A stretch of DNA of 64,000 nucleotides from an uncultured Verrucomicrobia subdivision 3 bacterium (GCA_937890005.1 CALBZA010000017.1:124001-188000), one strand, 5' to 3'; numbered from the stretch's first letter, positions 1-9,565 are shown. The notes: generated from the letters alone by a model not told the origin. Made by a program: numbers and translations.

Positions 1-794
1 TGGATCAGCAGATTCTTCGCGACCTCTTTGCAAACACCATCAAGGCCGCGGAGCTGCTCCGAAAGGACAAGGATTTCGCGAAGGAACTCGCCGCGACTCG
101 CGCCCGGCTCGCGCCGAATCAGATCGGCGGCAACGGACAGTTGCAGGAATGGCTTGAAGACTGGGACATGCAGGCACCGGAGATGCGGCATCGGCACGTT
201 TCGCATCTCTATGGATTGTTTCCCGGACGGGATCTGCATCGGCGCGACACACCCGAATTTGCAAAGGCGGTTGCGAAGTCGCTCGACATTCGCGGCGATC
301 GAGCCACGGGCTGGGCGACGGCGTGGCGCATTTGTCTTTGGGTGCATTTGGGCGACGGAAACCGCGCGTTTGAAATTTTGAAGCATCTCATCACGCCCGA
401 GCTGACGTATCCCAACATGTTCGACGCGCATCCGCCGTTCCAGATCGACGGCAATTTCGGCGGCGCATCGGGTATTGCGGACATGCTGATGCAAAGCCGG
501 CTGGGCACGGTGACCGATCCGATGAATCTCGCGGTGAAACCGGAGATTGAACTGCTTCCGGCGCTGCCTTCCGCGTGGCCCGGCGGCAGCGTGAAAGGAC
601 TTCGCGCGCGCGGCGGGTTGGAAGTGGATGTCACCTGGCGCGACGGAAAGCTTGTTCATGCTCACATCAAGCCGGTTCAGAATAAGAAACAAACCGCGAC
701 GATTCGCAATGGCGAACGTGTTGTTGAACTTGAGATCAAATCCGGCGGCGTCTGGCTGGATGCCGATTTGAAGCCAACGTCGAAGCCAAAATGA
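1..794 (+). CDS. GH95 alpha-L-fucosidase/alpha-L-galactosidase, C-terminal part (5' end outside window)
   Basis: The reading frame is open from the left edge (first full codon at position 3), so only the last 263 residues are present. The protein belongs to glycoside hydrolase family 95, which removes terminal alpha-1,2-linked L-fucose or L-galactose by inversion. The fragment carries the late part of the (alpha/alpha)6 barrel with RHVSHLYGLFPG and HPPFQIDGNFGGASGIADML; the Asp in IDGNFG is the position usually assigned as the general base. It is followed by the short beta-sandwich tail (LLPALPSAWPGGSVKGLRARGG). The signal peptide and the acid residue lie outside the window. It is followed at 41 bp by an esterase on the same strand, suggesting it heads or belongs to the operon running to 6567. 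Family assignment is confident; fucose versus galactose specificity cannot be read from this fragment. Confidence 0.92.
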   Translation, partial: DQQILRDLFANTIKAAELLRKDKDFAKELAATRARLAPNQIGGNGQLQEWLEDWDMQAPEMRHRHVSHLYGLFPGRDLHRRDTPEFAKAVAKSLDIRGDRATGWATAWRICLWVHLGDGNRAFEILKHLITPELTYPNMFDAHPPFQIDGNFGGASGIADMLMQSRLGTVTDPMNLAVKPEIELLPALPSAWPGGSVKGLRARGGLEVDVTWRDGKLVHAHIKPVQNKKQTATIRNGERVVELEIKSGGVWLDADLKPTSKPK

Positions 795-834
795 TTTAAA
801 ACCGAATTCCGCTCACTCAAAAACCAACCCAACT

Positions 835-2022
835 ATGAAAACAGCGATTCTGACTGCAGCTCTGTTCTCTGCATTGTCCGTGATGGCGCAGACCAACGAT
901 GCGATTGTGGACGACTTCAAACCGTCGATATTCAATCAGCCCGGCCAGCAATATCCGCAGGTCAATTCCCAGGGCTACGCGCGTTTCCGCATTCAGGCGC
1001 CTCAGGCGGAGAGTATTCGCGTGAGTCTGGGACTGGGCGGTGACGGGCGCGCGGGTACGGCGCTGACCAAGGGTGAAGACGGCTACTGGACCGGCACGAC
1101 CTCGCGTCCGCTGGATGAAGGATTTCACTATTACCGGCTGACGGTGGATGGCGGCACGTTCAACGATCCTGGAACGCTGAACTTTTACGGTTCGACGCGT
1201 TGGGAAAGCGGCATTGAAGTTCCCGCGCACGATAGCGATTTCTACGCGCTCAAGGATGTTCCGCACGGACGGATTCAGATGGTTCTCTTTCCTTCGAAAC
1301 TGACCAACGACGTGATTGCGCGCCGTGCGTTTGTTTATACGCCGCCAGATTACGACAAGGACCCGACCAAGCGTTACCCCGTGCTCTACCTGCAGCATGG
1401 CTGGGGTGAAAACGAATACGCGTGGTGGAATCAGGGTCTGGCGAATTTGATCATGGACAACCTCATCGCGGAGGGCAAAGCCCGTCCGTTCATCATCGTG
1501 ATGACCTACGGTTTGACCAACGAAGGTCCGGGACCGCGCGCCCGGCGTGGACGTCCTCCTGGCGGCGGAACCAATGCTCCGGCGATGGGAAATCCCTTTG
1601 CAGCAGCTTCAGAGATGTTCGAAATCGTTCTTTGCAAGGAACTCGTTCCTTACATCGATGCCAACTTCCGAACATTGTCCGATCAGCCGAATCGCGCGAT
1701 GGCCGGATTGTCGATGGGCGGCGCGGAAACCAAATACATCACGCTGAAAAACCTCGACATGTTCTCCCACATCGGACTTTTCAGCGGCGGCGTCATCACA
1801 CCCAACGACGTGAACAACACGCCGGGATTCCGGGAGAAAGTGAAGGTTGTGTTCGCCAGCTGCGGCAGCAAAGAAAATCCGGGCGGCATCAACTCCAATC
1901 ACGAAGCGCTGAACGGCATCGGCATCAAAAACACCGCCTACATCTCGCCGAACACGGCCCATGAGTTTCTCACGTGGCGCCGCAGTCTACGCGAATTCGC
2001 GCCGCTCCTGTTCAAAAATTGA
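835..2022 (+). CDS. Secreted CE1-like esterase with N-terminal E-set domain
   Basis: 395 residues. A signal peptide (MKTAILTAALFSALSVMAQT) is followed by an Ig/E-set domain at about 40-125 of the kind found ahead of feruloyl and acetyl-xylan esterases, then an alpha/beta-hydrolase of the esterase D/CE1 group. Visible motifs are VYTPPDYDKD, YPVLYLQHGWGE and the nucleophile elbow AGLSMGG with Ser293; His376 in AHEFLTW is the likely catalytic His. The expected role is removal of feruloyl or acetyl esters from hemicellulose in the periplasm or outside the cell. A Gly/Pro/Arg-rich loop (about 228-245) is an unusual insertion. It is the first of three esterase paralogues that bracket a GH97 gene. 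Family membership is clear; the acyl group is inferred only from the neighbours. Confidence 0.9.
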   Translation: MKTAILTAALFSALSVMAQTNDAIVDDFKPSIFNQPGQQYPQVNSQGYARFRIQAPQAESIRVSLGLGGDGRAGTALTKGEDGYWTGTTSRPLDEGFHYYRLTVDGGTFNDPGTLNFYGSTRWESGIEVPAHDSDFYALKDVPHGRIQMVLFPSKLTNDVIARRAFVYTPPDYDKDPTKRYPVLYLQHGWGENEYAWWNQGLANLIMDNLIAEGKARPFIIVMTYGLTNEGPGPRARRGRPPGGGTNAPAMGNPFAAASEMFEIVLCKELVPYIDANFRTLSDQPNRAMAGLSMGGAETKYITLKNLDMFSHIGLFSGGVITPNDVNNTPGFREKVKVVFASCGSKENPGGINSNHEALNGIGIKNTAYISPNTAHEFLTWRRSLREFAPLLFKN

Positions 2023-2085
2023 TCAAAGCCTCTTTGCCGGAGAATAACCTCGAAGCAGACACGGATCTCGTCCGCACTTAAATCA

Positions 2086-4116
2086 ATGACACTGACTCAG
2101 AAAAACGAACGGCCACTTGTGGAAAACGCCTCATCGCTCAAGGCAGATCGAAACGCTTCAACTCGCGGCATCGCGCGGTTTTCATGGAAACGGTGCGTGG
2201 CTGCGGTCGCGTTGATCGTTGCGGTGGGACAGGTCGCCGCTCAGGAAGTCACGAGTCCGAACGGCCAGCTGAAAGTGACGCTCGGTCTGACGAACGGGAC
2301 GCTTTCATACGACGTGGTTCTCAAGGGCAAGACCTTCCTGGAACCCTCGCCGCTTGGACTGGAAACCAGCATTGGAAGTTTCAGCACGGGACTGGGACAA
2401 ACCGGTTTCCAGGTCAAAACGATCGACGAATCCTATGAGCTGCCGCACGGCAAGGTCAGCCGCGTGCATTATCGCGCAAACGAACTGACCAGCCGCTACA
2501 CCAACTCGCACAACGATGTGCTGGAGGTGATCTTTCGCGTGAGCGACCGGGACGTCGCGTTTGCGTACCGGTTGTCGTCACCGCGTCGGAAGCGTGTTGT
2601 CATTCAGCGCGAACTGACCGGATTCAAACTGCCTGCGACGGCGACGGCGTTTGTCACGCCGCAGGTGCGGTGGGGCGGGGGATTCGCTGCATCGAAGCCG
2701 AGTTACGAAGAAGCTTATTTCGTGGACGTGCCGGTGGGGACGAGATCGCGAACCACGTTGGGATTCACGTTTCCGGCGCTGTTCAGAAACAGTGACCACG
2801 GCTGGATCCTGATCTCTGAAACCGGCGTTTCCTCCCGTTATGCCGGAACGAGACTCTCGGACCCGACGCCTGAAGGTCTTTATTCGATCGCGTTTCCTGA
2901 AGCGGGTGAAAATGCCGGTATCGGAGACGCCACGGTATATGGATCGCTGCCGCTTTTGACGTCGTGGAAAACGGTCACGGTGGGTGAAACGCTCGCGCCG
3001 ATTATTGAAACCACCGTGGCGACCGACGTGGTGAAGCCATTGTATGAACCGTCGCAGAAGTATCGTCCGGGCCGCGCGACATGGAGCTGGCTGCTGTGGC
3101 AGGATGCGAGCATGAACATTGCGGACCAGCAGAAGTTCATCAAGCTCGCCGCCGATCTCGGCTACGAATACATCCTGATCGACGCGTTGTGGGATGAAAA
3201 AATTGGACGCGAACGGATGGCGACTCTCGTTCAGGAGGCGCGGGCTCAGAACGTGGACGTGCTCTTGTGGTACAACTCCAACGGCGCCTGGAATGATGCA
3301 CCACAATCGCCGCGCGACTGCATGGACTCTGCGCCGGCGCGACATCGGGAAATGGCGTGGATGAAATCGATCGGCGTCAAAGGCATCAAGGTCGATTTCT
3401 TCGGCGGCGACAAGCAGGTCACGATGAAGCTGTATGAGGACATCATGACCGATGCGAACGTTTACGGCCTCGTCGTGAACTTTCACGGTGCGACGCTGCC
3501 TCGCGGCTGGGAGCGAATGTATCCGAACCACATGACGAGCGAGGCGGTGACGGCGTCGGAGAACCTCGTGTTCAGCCAGGGTTTTGCGGACAAGGAGGCT
3601 TTCAACAGCACAGTCTTCCCGTTCGTTCGCAACCCGGTTGCGGCGATGGATTACGGTCCGCTCGTTCTCAACAAGCGCTTCTCGCGGGATCAACGCCGCG
3701 GCACGGAACGCAAGACGACCGACGCGTTCCAGCTCGCCACGACCGTATTGTACCAATCGCCGCTGCAGCACTTCGGACTGGCACCGAACAATCTCCAGGA
3801 ACAGCCCGCGCACGTGATTGATTTCGTCAAGCGCGTCCCGGCGGTCTGGGATGAAACGCGGTTTGTGGACGGTTATCCCGGGAAGTTCGCCGTCATTGCC
3901 CGTCGCGCCGGGGACCAATGGTATGTGGCGGCCACGCATTCCGGAAAGGAAAGCCGCGAACAGAAGATTTCGTTGCCGTGGCTGAAGGGTAAAACGCTGA
4001 CGCTGCTGCACGATCAATCGGATCGTTCCGCGGGAACGAAACAGGTTCGTGTGAATGAAAATGGCGACGTCACATTGAACATGGAACCCATGGGTGGTGC
4101 GGTGCTGTTTCAATGA
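2086..4116 (+). CDS. GH97 alpha-glycosidase, probable retaining alpha-galactosidase type
   Basis: 676 residues with a long basic N-region before a hydrophobic signal segment (CVAAVALIVAVGQVAAQ). An N-terminal beta-super-sandwich (EVTSPNGQLKVTLGL) precedes a TIM barrel (WSWLLWQDASMN, YILIDALWDE) and a C-terminal beta domain. GH97 contains inverting glucosidases (SusB-like, Glu base) and retaining galactosidases (Asp nucleophile). Here GIKVDFFGGD places an Asp (437) at the nucleophile position, and Glu486 in MTSEAV is a plausible acid/base, so the retaining group fits better. The gene lies 63 bp after the esterase on the same strand, consistent with one transcript. A second GH97 lies at 7568 with the same 49-residue Asp-Glu spacing. 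Likely role: removal of terminal alpha-galactose from side chains. Confidence 0.92.
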   Translation: MTLTQKNERPLVENASSLKADRNASTRGIARFSWKRCVAAVALIVAVGQVAAQEVTSPNGQLKVTLGLTNGTLSYDVVLKGKTFLEPSPLGLETSIGSFSTGLGQTGFQVKTIDESYELPHGKVSRVHYRANELTSRYTNSHNDVLEVIFRVSDRDVAFAYRLSSPRRKRVVIQRELTGFKLPATATAFVTPQVRWGGGFAASKPSYEEAYFVDVPVGTRSRTTLGFTFPALFRNSDHGWILISETGVSSRYAGTRLSDPTPEGLYSIAFPEAGENAGIGDATVYGSLPLLTSWKTVTVGETLAPIIETTVATDVVKPLYEPSQKYRPGRATWSWLLWQDASMNIADQQKFIKLAADLGYEYILIDALWDEKIGRERMATLVQEARAQNVDVLLWYNSNGAWNDAPQSPRDCMDSAPARHREMAWMKSIGVKGIKVDFFGGDKQVTMKLYEDIMTDANVYGLVVNFHGATLPRGWERMYPNHMTSEAVTASENLVFSQGFADKEAFNSTVFPFVRNPVAAMDYGPLVLNKRFSRDQRRGTERKTTDAFQLATTVLYQSPLQHFGLAPNNLQEQPAHVIDFVKRVPAVWDETRFVDGYPGKFAVIARRAGDQWYVAATHSGKESREQKISLPWLKGKTLTLLHDQSDRSAGTKQVRVNENGDVTLNMEPMGGAVLFQ

Positions 4117-4247
4117 AATGAACGATCAGCGCTTCAACGTTGCGATCCGTTGAACGGGCGACGTTGATTTCAGAAAAATTTCTGAAAGCTCTGAGGAAAT
4201 TGAAGGCTTCGACGGTTCACGGCGGTTTCAGACACTTAACTCAAAAC

Positions 4248-5366
4248 ATGATCATGAAGAACAGAGTCAACCTTGCGGCAGTGGTTTTGATTGCAGGATT
4301 CGTCACAAGCGCGAACGCGCAGCGCGGTCCGCAGATCGAGTCGCCAGTGGTGCATCCCGATCGCAAAGTGACGTTCACATTCCGTGCGCCCCCCGGCGCG
4401 AAACGAGTGGAACTGAGCGGTCAGTTTCTGCGGAGCAACCAGCCCATGGAAGGTTCAAACGGTTTGTGGAGCATCACTGTCGGCCCGATCGAACCGAACC
4501 TGTATCCCTACAACTTCGTGGTGGATGGCGTGGCGGTGTCCGATCCCAACAACACACATCTGTTTCCGAACGAGCGGTTCAAAGCCAGTCTCGTGGACAT
4601 TCCTGGCGATGAGCCGTCGCTGCACTCGGCCCAGGATGTGCCGCACGGCGAAGTGAGTTATTGCACCTACAAGTCGAAAACCGTGGGCGGCATGTGTCCG
4701 TTTCTGGTTTACACGCCGCCGGGATATCGCGAAGGCAATCAGCGTTATCCTGTTTTCTATCTCGTGAGCGGCACAACCGACACCGAGGAGACGTGGTTCA
4801 AGGTCGGCAGGGTGAACTTCATTCTCGACAACCTGATCGCGCAGAAGCGCGCAGTGCCGATGATCGTCGTCATGCCGTATGGCAACATGATGCGCGGCAC
4901 GCCAAATCCAGCGACACCCCAGGCCGCAGAGATGTACAAGGTGTTCGCGGATGAACTGGTCGGAAGCATCATGCCTGTTGTCGAAAGCCAGTATCGCGTT
5001 ATTCCCGAGCGGGAGAAGCGGGCCATTGCCGGATTTTCCCGCGGCGGCGGTCAGTCGCTGTTCACCGGTTTCACCCACATCGACAAGTTCGGCTGGATCG
5101 GTTCCTACAGCGCGTATCTGACGCCGGAAGTGTTCGACAAATATTTCGGCGAGTTTTCGAACAACCCGGACTCATTGAACAAGCAGTTGAAACTGCTCTG
5201 GCTGGGGGTGGGACGGGAAGACTTCCTGTATCAGCAGGCTGTGACCTTCAACGATTTCCTCAAAAACAAGAAGATCGAACACAAGAGTCTCATCACCGGC
5301 GGTGGTCATACGTGGATGAACGCCCGCCATTACCTGATCGAAACGCTGCAGCTCTATTTCAAGTAA
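4248..5366 (+). CDS. Secreted CE1-like esterase with N-terminal E-set domain
   Basis: 372 residues from the chosen start. The frame is open from 4140, but the signal peptide begins at MIMKNRVNLAAVVLIAGF, so 4248 (or 4254) is preferred. An N-terminal E-set/CBM48-like domain (VTFTFRAPPGAKRVELSGQF) leads into the esterase D-like alpha/beta-hydrolase (VYTPPGYREGNQRYPVFYL). The nucleophile elbow reads AGFSRGGG, with Ser264 and Arg in place of the Met of its two sister genes; His354 in GGGHTWMNARHYL completes the probable triad. Its stop lies 4 bp before the next esterase start, so the two are almost certainly co-translated. Feruloyl- or acetyl-esterase activity is inferred from the fold and the enzyme neighbourhood. 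Confidence 0.9.
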   Translation: MIMKNRVNLAAVVLIAGFVTSANAQRGPQIESPVVHPDRKVTFTFRAPPGAKRVELSGQFLRSNQPMEGSNGLWSITVGPIEPNLYPYNFVVDGVAVSDPNNTHLFPNERFKASLVDIPGDEPSLHSAQDVPHGEVSYCTYKSKTVGGMCPFLVYTPPGYREGNQRYPVFYLVSGTTDTEETWFKVGRVNFILDNLIAQKRAVPMIVVMPYGNMMRGTPNPATPQAAEMYKVFADELVGSIMPVVESQYRVIPEREKRAIAGFSRGGGQSLFTGFTHIDKFGWIGSYSAYLTPEVFDKYFGEFSNNPDSLNKQLKLLWLGVGREDFLYQQAVTFNDFLKNKKIEHKSLITGGGHTWMNARHYLIETLQLYFK

Positions 5367-5370
5367 CATC

Positions 5371-6567
5371 ATGAAAAAACGCGCGCTGTTGATTTGCATC
5401 GGAGCGGTCGCGCCGGTTGTTCTCTGGGCGCAACAGGCACACGTCAACCTGGTTCACAATCCGCAGAAGAATACCGAGAACCTGATTCCGTTCAGCGCGT
5501 CGCTCAACTCGCCGGATGTTCGGGATGACCGGACGGTGACGTTTCGGTTGCGCGCGCCGGAAGCGAAGGAGGTTCGGCTCGCCGGAGGCGCGCTTCTGAA
5601 CGCGCTGGGAACCAATCGTCCTCTGCCATTTACAAAGGATGAGCAGGGGATTTGGACCCTGACGGTGGGACCGTTGCGGCCGGACATGTACGCCTATCAT
5701 TTGAATGTGGATGGCGTGCAAATGGCGGATCCGAACAACACCTATGCGGCATTCACGGCAATGCCGCCTTACAGCCAGCTCATTGTTCACGGAGACGAAC
5801 CGGCCTTCTACGATGCGAAGAATGTGCCGCATGGCGCGGTCACCCGGCACGTCTATCACTCCGAGGTCACGGGCGGACAGCGGGAACTCTACGTTTACAC
5901 GCCGCCCGGTTACGATCGGAACAAGGCCTATCCGGTCCTGTATCTCGTGGGCGGCAGCGGTGAATTGCCGTCAAACTGGATCTATGACGGGCGGGTCAAT
6001 TTCATCATGGACAACCTGCTTGCGGAGAAAAAAGCGGTGCCGATGCTGATTGCGATTCCGAACAACCAGGTGGTGCACCGGAATGATCCGAAGCACGCAG
6101 AGAAGACATTCAAGGTGTTTGAAGCGGAGATGCGTAAGCATGTGATTCCGCTGGTTGAACGTGAATATTCAGTGCGGCGGGATCCTTCGGGCCGGGCGTT
6201 GTCCGGACTTTCCATGGGTGGGCGTCACACGATGTTTGTCGGATTCAATTCGCTGGATCTGTTTGGATCATTCGGCGTTCTTAGCGCCGGCGATGTGGAC
6301 AGCGAAAAGACGCTTGAGAAATTTCTGAACACGCCGGATGTGAACCGGAAGATCGATTATCTCTTCATTGGCCAGGGAAAGCTGGAGGAACAGGGATTTT
6401 TTGGAACCCGGGTGGCGGCCCTCGTCAATGCATTGAAAGCGCACGGAATTCAGCACGAGTACTACGCGGGCGGTCATGGTGCTCATGACTGGTCCACATG
6501 GCGTCATCTGCTGCATGAGCGTTTCCTGCCAAACCTCTGGCGCACGGATTCCCGCTCCGGGAATTGA
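5371..6567 (+). CDS. Secreted CE1-like esterase, third of a tandem set
   Basis: 398 residues with a signal peptide (MKKRALLICIGAVAPVVLWAQ). The domain order matches the gene before it: an E-set domain at about 45-140 (VTFRLRAPEAKEVRLAGGAL) and an esterase D/CE1-type hydrolase with VYTPPGYDRNKAYPVLYL and the elbow SGLSMGGRH (Ser281). The catalytic His is probably in GGHGAHDWSTW near the C-terminus. It begins 4 bp after the preceding stop. The three esterases keep the same architecture but differ around the nucleophile, which suggests duplication followed by specialisation for different esters or positions. It ends the first gene block, because an operator follows 164 bp downstream. Confidence 0.9.
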   Translation: MKKRALLICIGAVAPVVLWAQQAHVNLVHNPQKNTENLIPFSASLNSPDVRDDRTVTFRLRAPEAKEVRLAGGALLNALGTNRPLPFTKDEQGIWTLTVGPLRPDMYAYHLNVDGVQMADPNNTYAAFTAMPPYSQLIVHGDEPAFYDAKNVPHGAVTRHVYHSEVTGGQRELYVYTPPGYDRNKAYPVLYLVGGSGELPSNWIYDGRVNFIMDNLLAEKKAVPMLIAIPNNQVVHRNDPKHAEKTFKVFEAEMRKHVIPLVEREYSVRRDPSGRALSGLSMGGRHTMFVGFNSLDLFGSFGVLSAGDVDSEKTLEKFLNTPDVNRKIDYLFIGQGKLEEQGFFGTRVAALVNALKAHGIQHEYYAGGHGAHDWSTWRHLLHERFLPNLWRTDSRSGN

Positions 6568-6730
6568 GAGCTGACGTTCGTTTGAAACAGGTCGCTGGAG
6601 AGCGCGTTGATGCATGACTGTCGTGCTGGTGCCGTCCTGCTTCGATCGCAATTCAAATTATTCGTTTCATTCGATCGTTTGAATCAGATCGACATTGCAT
6701 TGGCGGCTGTTGTGTTTCGCGTGTCTGAAA

Positions 6731-6746
6731 CAGGACATACGTCGTA
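6731..6746 (+). promoter_or_regulatory. Regulon operator, copy 1
   Basis: CAGGAC-ATAC-GTCGTA, an imperfect 16-bp inverted repeat ending 75 bp before the pseudopilin start at 6822. The right half is exact to the consensus YAYGAC-RNNY-RTCRTR and the left half differs at one base. A TATCCT hexamer at 6772 could be its -10 element. It lies in a gene-free stretch after the esterase run, so it probably drives pseudopilin, GH97 and GH5 up to the terminator at 12940. Confidence 0.65.
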
Positions 6747-6821
6747 CTGTTCGCGTGGAGGAGCGTTTTCCTATCCTTTCGCGAGTGCCTTCTGACACAC
6801 CAGATCGGACTTCCGAAACGG

Positions 6822-7562
6822 ATGAAAGCTATGAAAGACCGGTGCGACAACCCTCCTAATCACATATTCAAAAGGAAAAACGCGGCATTCACGCTGATCG
6901 AATTGCTCGTGGTGATTGCCATCATTGCAATTCTCGCGGCGATGCTGCTGCCCGCATTGGGGAAGGCGAAGGCGAAGGCGCACACGATCAATTGCGTTTC
7001 AAATCTCAAGCAGGTTGGGATCGCCATGGCGATGTACACCGGCGACAACCGGGAAACATTTCCTTACGTCACTGGCGCGAGCTGGTGGAAAATGCCGCTC
7101 GTCGATCTGCTGCGACTCCAGGATCCCTACATCAGCACGAACACCCGGGCGTTGTATCGATGCCCGACCGATCAGGGCATCGGATGGAATTTCGAACTCG
7201 CGCGCCGTTTTCCTGGAAACGGTCCATCGACCAACCAGATTCCGTTTCCCTCGAGTTACTATTACTACGAAGCATTCTTCCAGGGCCGCGCACACAAGGT
7301 GACTGAAGTGACGCATCCGGCCGCAAAAGCGATCGAGCAGTGCCAGTCGAGCGGCAAGCCGGGCATCTTTTTCAACGTGGATGCGCCAAACGCGCAGCAG
7401 CAGATGCCGAGCGCTCACGGAAAGGGAATGAATCTCCTGTGTGTGGATGGTCACGCGCAGTTCGCCAAGTTTGCAGACCTGTTGCGCCAAACCTATCGCC
7501 CGGCCCCGAGCGGTCCATTCAATTACGACGGCAATCCGTTGACCGCTGCGGAAGTTCCCTGA
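6822..7562 (+). CDS. Pseudopilin, prepilin-type N-terminal domain with H-X9-DG C-terminus (DUF1559-like)
   Basis: 246 residues. A short basic leader ends in KRKNAAFTLIE, followed by the hydrophobic helix ELLVVIAIIAILAAMLLPAL typical of class III prepilins and type II secretion pseudopilins. The residue before the Phe is Ala instead of the usual Gly. The globular part has the verrucomicrobial/planctomycete DUF1559-like pattern (NCVSNLKQVGIAMAMYTGDN, YRCPTDQG) and ends with His-X9-Asp-Gly (SAHGKGMNLLCVDGH). It probably sits in the inner membrane or a pseudopilus fibre. It is preceded by an operator, and its stop lies 5 bp before the GH97 start, so pseudopilin and enzyme share a message. The actual function of this family is not established. 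Confidence 0.9.
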   Translation: MKAMKDRCDNPPNHIFKRKNAAFTLIELLVVIAIIAILAAMLLPALGKAKAKAHTINCVSNLKQVGIAMAMYTGDNRETFPYVTGASWWKMPLVDLLRLQDPYISTNTRALYRCPTDQGIGWNFELARRFPGNGPSTNQIPFPSSYYYYEAFFQGRAHKVTEVTHPAAKAIEQCQSSGKPGIFFNVDAPNAQQQMPSAHGKGMNLLCVDGHAQFAKFADLLRQTYRPAPSGPFNYDGNPLTAAEVP

Positions 7563-7567
7563 TCAAT

Positions 7568-9565
7568 ATGCAGAAGTTTGCATTGGTAGTTTCGCTGCTG
7601 GCATTGCTCGCCCCTGCAGCTCCCGCCGCCGACCAAAAGCTGTCCGCGCCTGATGGAAAACTCAGCGTGATTGTATCCGATCGCGGTGGATTGAATTTCC
7701 GCGTGGAGGTGAATGGCGTGCCGGTGGTCACGAATTCGCCGCTGGGACTGGAGTTCAGGGACGGCACGCGGTTGGGTCCCGACGCTGTGATCCAGAAAAC
7801 GGATCGTAAAAAGCACAACGGGTATTGGGAAAATCCCTTGGGCAATCGCGCGCGTGTGCGCGACAGCTGGCGCGAAATGCGACTGATGCTGAAAGACACA
7901 CCATCCGGGCAACGGACGTTTGGATTGATCGTTCGCGCTTACGACGACGGCATTGCGTTCCGCTATGATCTGCCGGAAAGCTCCGGTCTCGGGCAGTTCG
8001 TTCTGAACAATGAAATCACCGAGTTCCGGTTCGCGGAGGATTATCGATGCTGGGCGGGGCGGGAAAATGCGTCGGCGGAAAATCAGTATCCGGAGATGCG
8101 GCTCAGCGCGGTTCCTGGCACGAGAGCCGGACGGCCTTATCGCAGCGTTTTGCCGTTGCTGGTGGAAACACCGCACGGATACTTCGCCATTGCCGAATCG
8201 GATCTGCTCGACTGGTCGGGAATGTCGCTTTCCGGAACCGGCGAGCCGTCTGTTCGCGCGGTTTTGGATCGGCGCACCGATGGCAACGGACTGGTTGTTT
8301 CGAGCGTGCCGTGCGTGAGTCCGTGGCGCGTTCTGATTTTCGGAAAAACCGCCGCCGATCTGGCAGATTCCGATCTTGTGGCGACGCTTGCGACGCCTTC
8401 AAAGCTGAAAGACATCTCCTGGATCAAGCCCGGCGCCTGCGCATGGGATGCATGGTGGACCGGCATCAATCCGCACGATCCTGATCCTCGTCACAGAAAC
8501 GTTGAATCGCGCGGCACGACGCCGTCGCACAAGGAGTACATCGATCTCGCTGCGGAGATGGGGTGGTCGTATCAGCTCATGGACTGGTATTGGTATCACG
8601 GGATGACGAGCTACGATAAGTCGCTTCATTCCCGGCCGAATCCGGTGCAGGGCGATTTTCGGAAGCCGGTTCCTGAGATCAACATTCCCGAGCTGGTTCA
8701 GTACGCGAAATCCAGGAACGTGCGCCTGTTCATCTGGGCGCATTCGCTGGATGTGAAGACATTCGGCGTTGAAGAGGCGCTGGCGTATTTCGCCGAACTG
8801 GGATTTGCCGGCGTGAAGATCGACTTCTTCAACAGCCAGTCGCAGGAGACCGTTCAGTGGTGCGAGAAGGTTTTGGAAATTGCGGCGAAGCATCGGTTGC
8901 TGATCAATTTCCATGGCATTCACAAGCCCGCCGGAATGTCTCGCACGTATCCGAACTTCATCACCCAGGAAGGCGTGCTTGGAAACGAATACAGCAAGCT
9001 GGGCGGCAATCAATGCACGCCGCTTCACACGATCACACTGCCGTTCACGCGTGCGCTGCTCGGACCGATGGATTTCACTCCGGGCGGCTTCATCAATCGA
9101 CCGGCGAAGGAATTCAAAGTGGCCGTTCCGGCGCAGGTCATGGGCACTCGTGTGCGCCAGCTGGCAATGGCTGTGATTTATCCGAGTCCGCTCCAGGTGT
9201 TTTGCGACAGTCCGCAGAACTATCGCGGCAAACCGGGCATTGAGTTCCTGAAGGACATCCCGACGGTTTGGGACGAGAGCCGGGTGATTTCCGGTGAAGT
9301 CGGCAAATCCATCGTGCTCGCGCGGCGTTCCGGTGATCGCTGGTATGTGGCGGCGATGAATGGCGACGGCGCCTCGGAACTGAACTTGCCGCTTGAGTTT
9401 CTGGGAAGAGGAAAGTGGACGATCCGCAGCTTTGCCGATGACAGCAGCGGGCGCGACTACGAAGCCGTTCAGGAATCCACGACTGCGGTGGACCGGAAAG
9501 CCAATTTGACATTGAAGCTCGCGCCGGCCGGTGGCTTTGCAGGCATTGTCGAGAAAACGAAATAG
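7568..9565 (+). CDS. GH97 alpha-glycosidase, second copy, probable retaining alpha-galactosidase
   Basis: 665 residues from the ATG that opens a signal peptide (MQKFALVVSLLALLAPAAPA). The frame is open further upstream, but that part overlaps the pseudopilin in another frame and is not credible protein. Domain order is as in GH97: beta-super-sandwich (KLSAPDGKLSVIVSDRGG), barrel with CAWDAWWTGINP, and a C-terminal beta domain. GVKIDFFNSQ puts Asp419 at the nucleophile position of the retaining subgroup and Glu468 in ITQEGVLG at the acid/base position. It probably releases alpha-galactose from oligosaccharides or side chains. Two GH97 genes of the same catalytic type within 8 kb suggest different linkages or locations. 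Confidence 0.92.
   Translation: MQKFALVVSLLALLAPAAPAADQKLSAPDGKLSVIVSDRGGLNFRVEVNGVPVVTNSPLGLEFRDGTRLGPDAVIQKTDRKKHNGYWENPLGNRARVRDSWREMRLMLKDTPSGQRTFGLIVRAYDDGIAFRYDLPESSGLGQFVLNNEITEFRFAEDYRCWAGRENASAENQYPEMRLSAVPGTRAGRPYRSVLPLLVETPHGYFAIAESDLLDWSGMSLSGTGEPSVRAVLDRRTDGNGLVVSSVPCVSPWRVLIFGKTAADLADSDLVATLATPSKLKDISWIKPGACAWDAWWTGINPHDPDPRHRNVESRGTTPSHKEYIDLAAEMGWSYQLMDWYWYHGMTSYDKSLHSRPNPVQGDFRKPVPEINIPELVQYAKSRNVRLFIWAHSLDVKTFGVEEALAYFAELGFAGVKIDFFNSQSQETVQWCEKVLEIAAKHRLLINFHGIHKPAGMSRTYPNFITQEGVLGNEYSKLGGNQCTPLHTITLPFTRALLGPMDFTPGGFINRPAKEFKVAVPAQVMGTRVRQLAMAVIYPSPLQVFCDSPQNYRGKPGIEFLKDIPTVWDESRVISGEVGKSIVLARRSGDRWYVAAMNGDGASELNLPLEFLGRGKWTIRSFADDSSGRDYEAVQESTTAVDRKANLTLKLAPAGGFAGIVEKTK

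Noticed and set aside
2578..4113. 511-codon open frame antisense to GH97
   Set aside because: Arg/His-rich composition, no motif, fully overlapped by a gene with clear GH97 motifs; a codon-bias shadow.
6607..6795. 62-codon plus-strand frame in the gap before the first pseudopilin
   Set aside because: It contains operator copy 1 and shows no recognisable motif.
7340..7567. N-terminal extension of the second GH97 frame
   Set aside because: It overlaps the pseudopilin coding region in another frame; a signal peptide starts at 7568.
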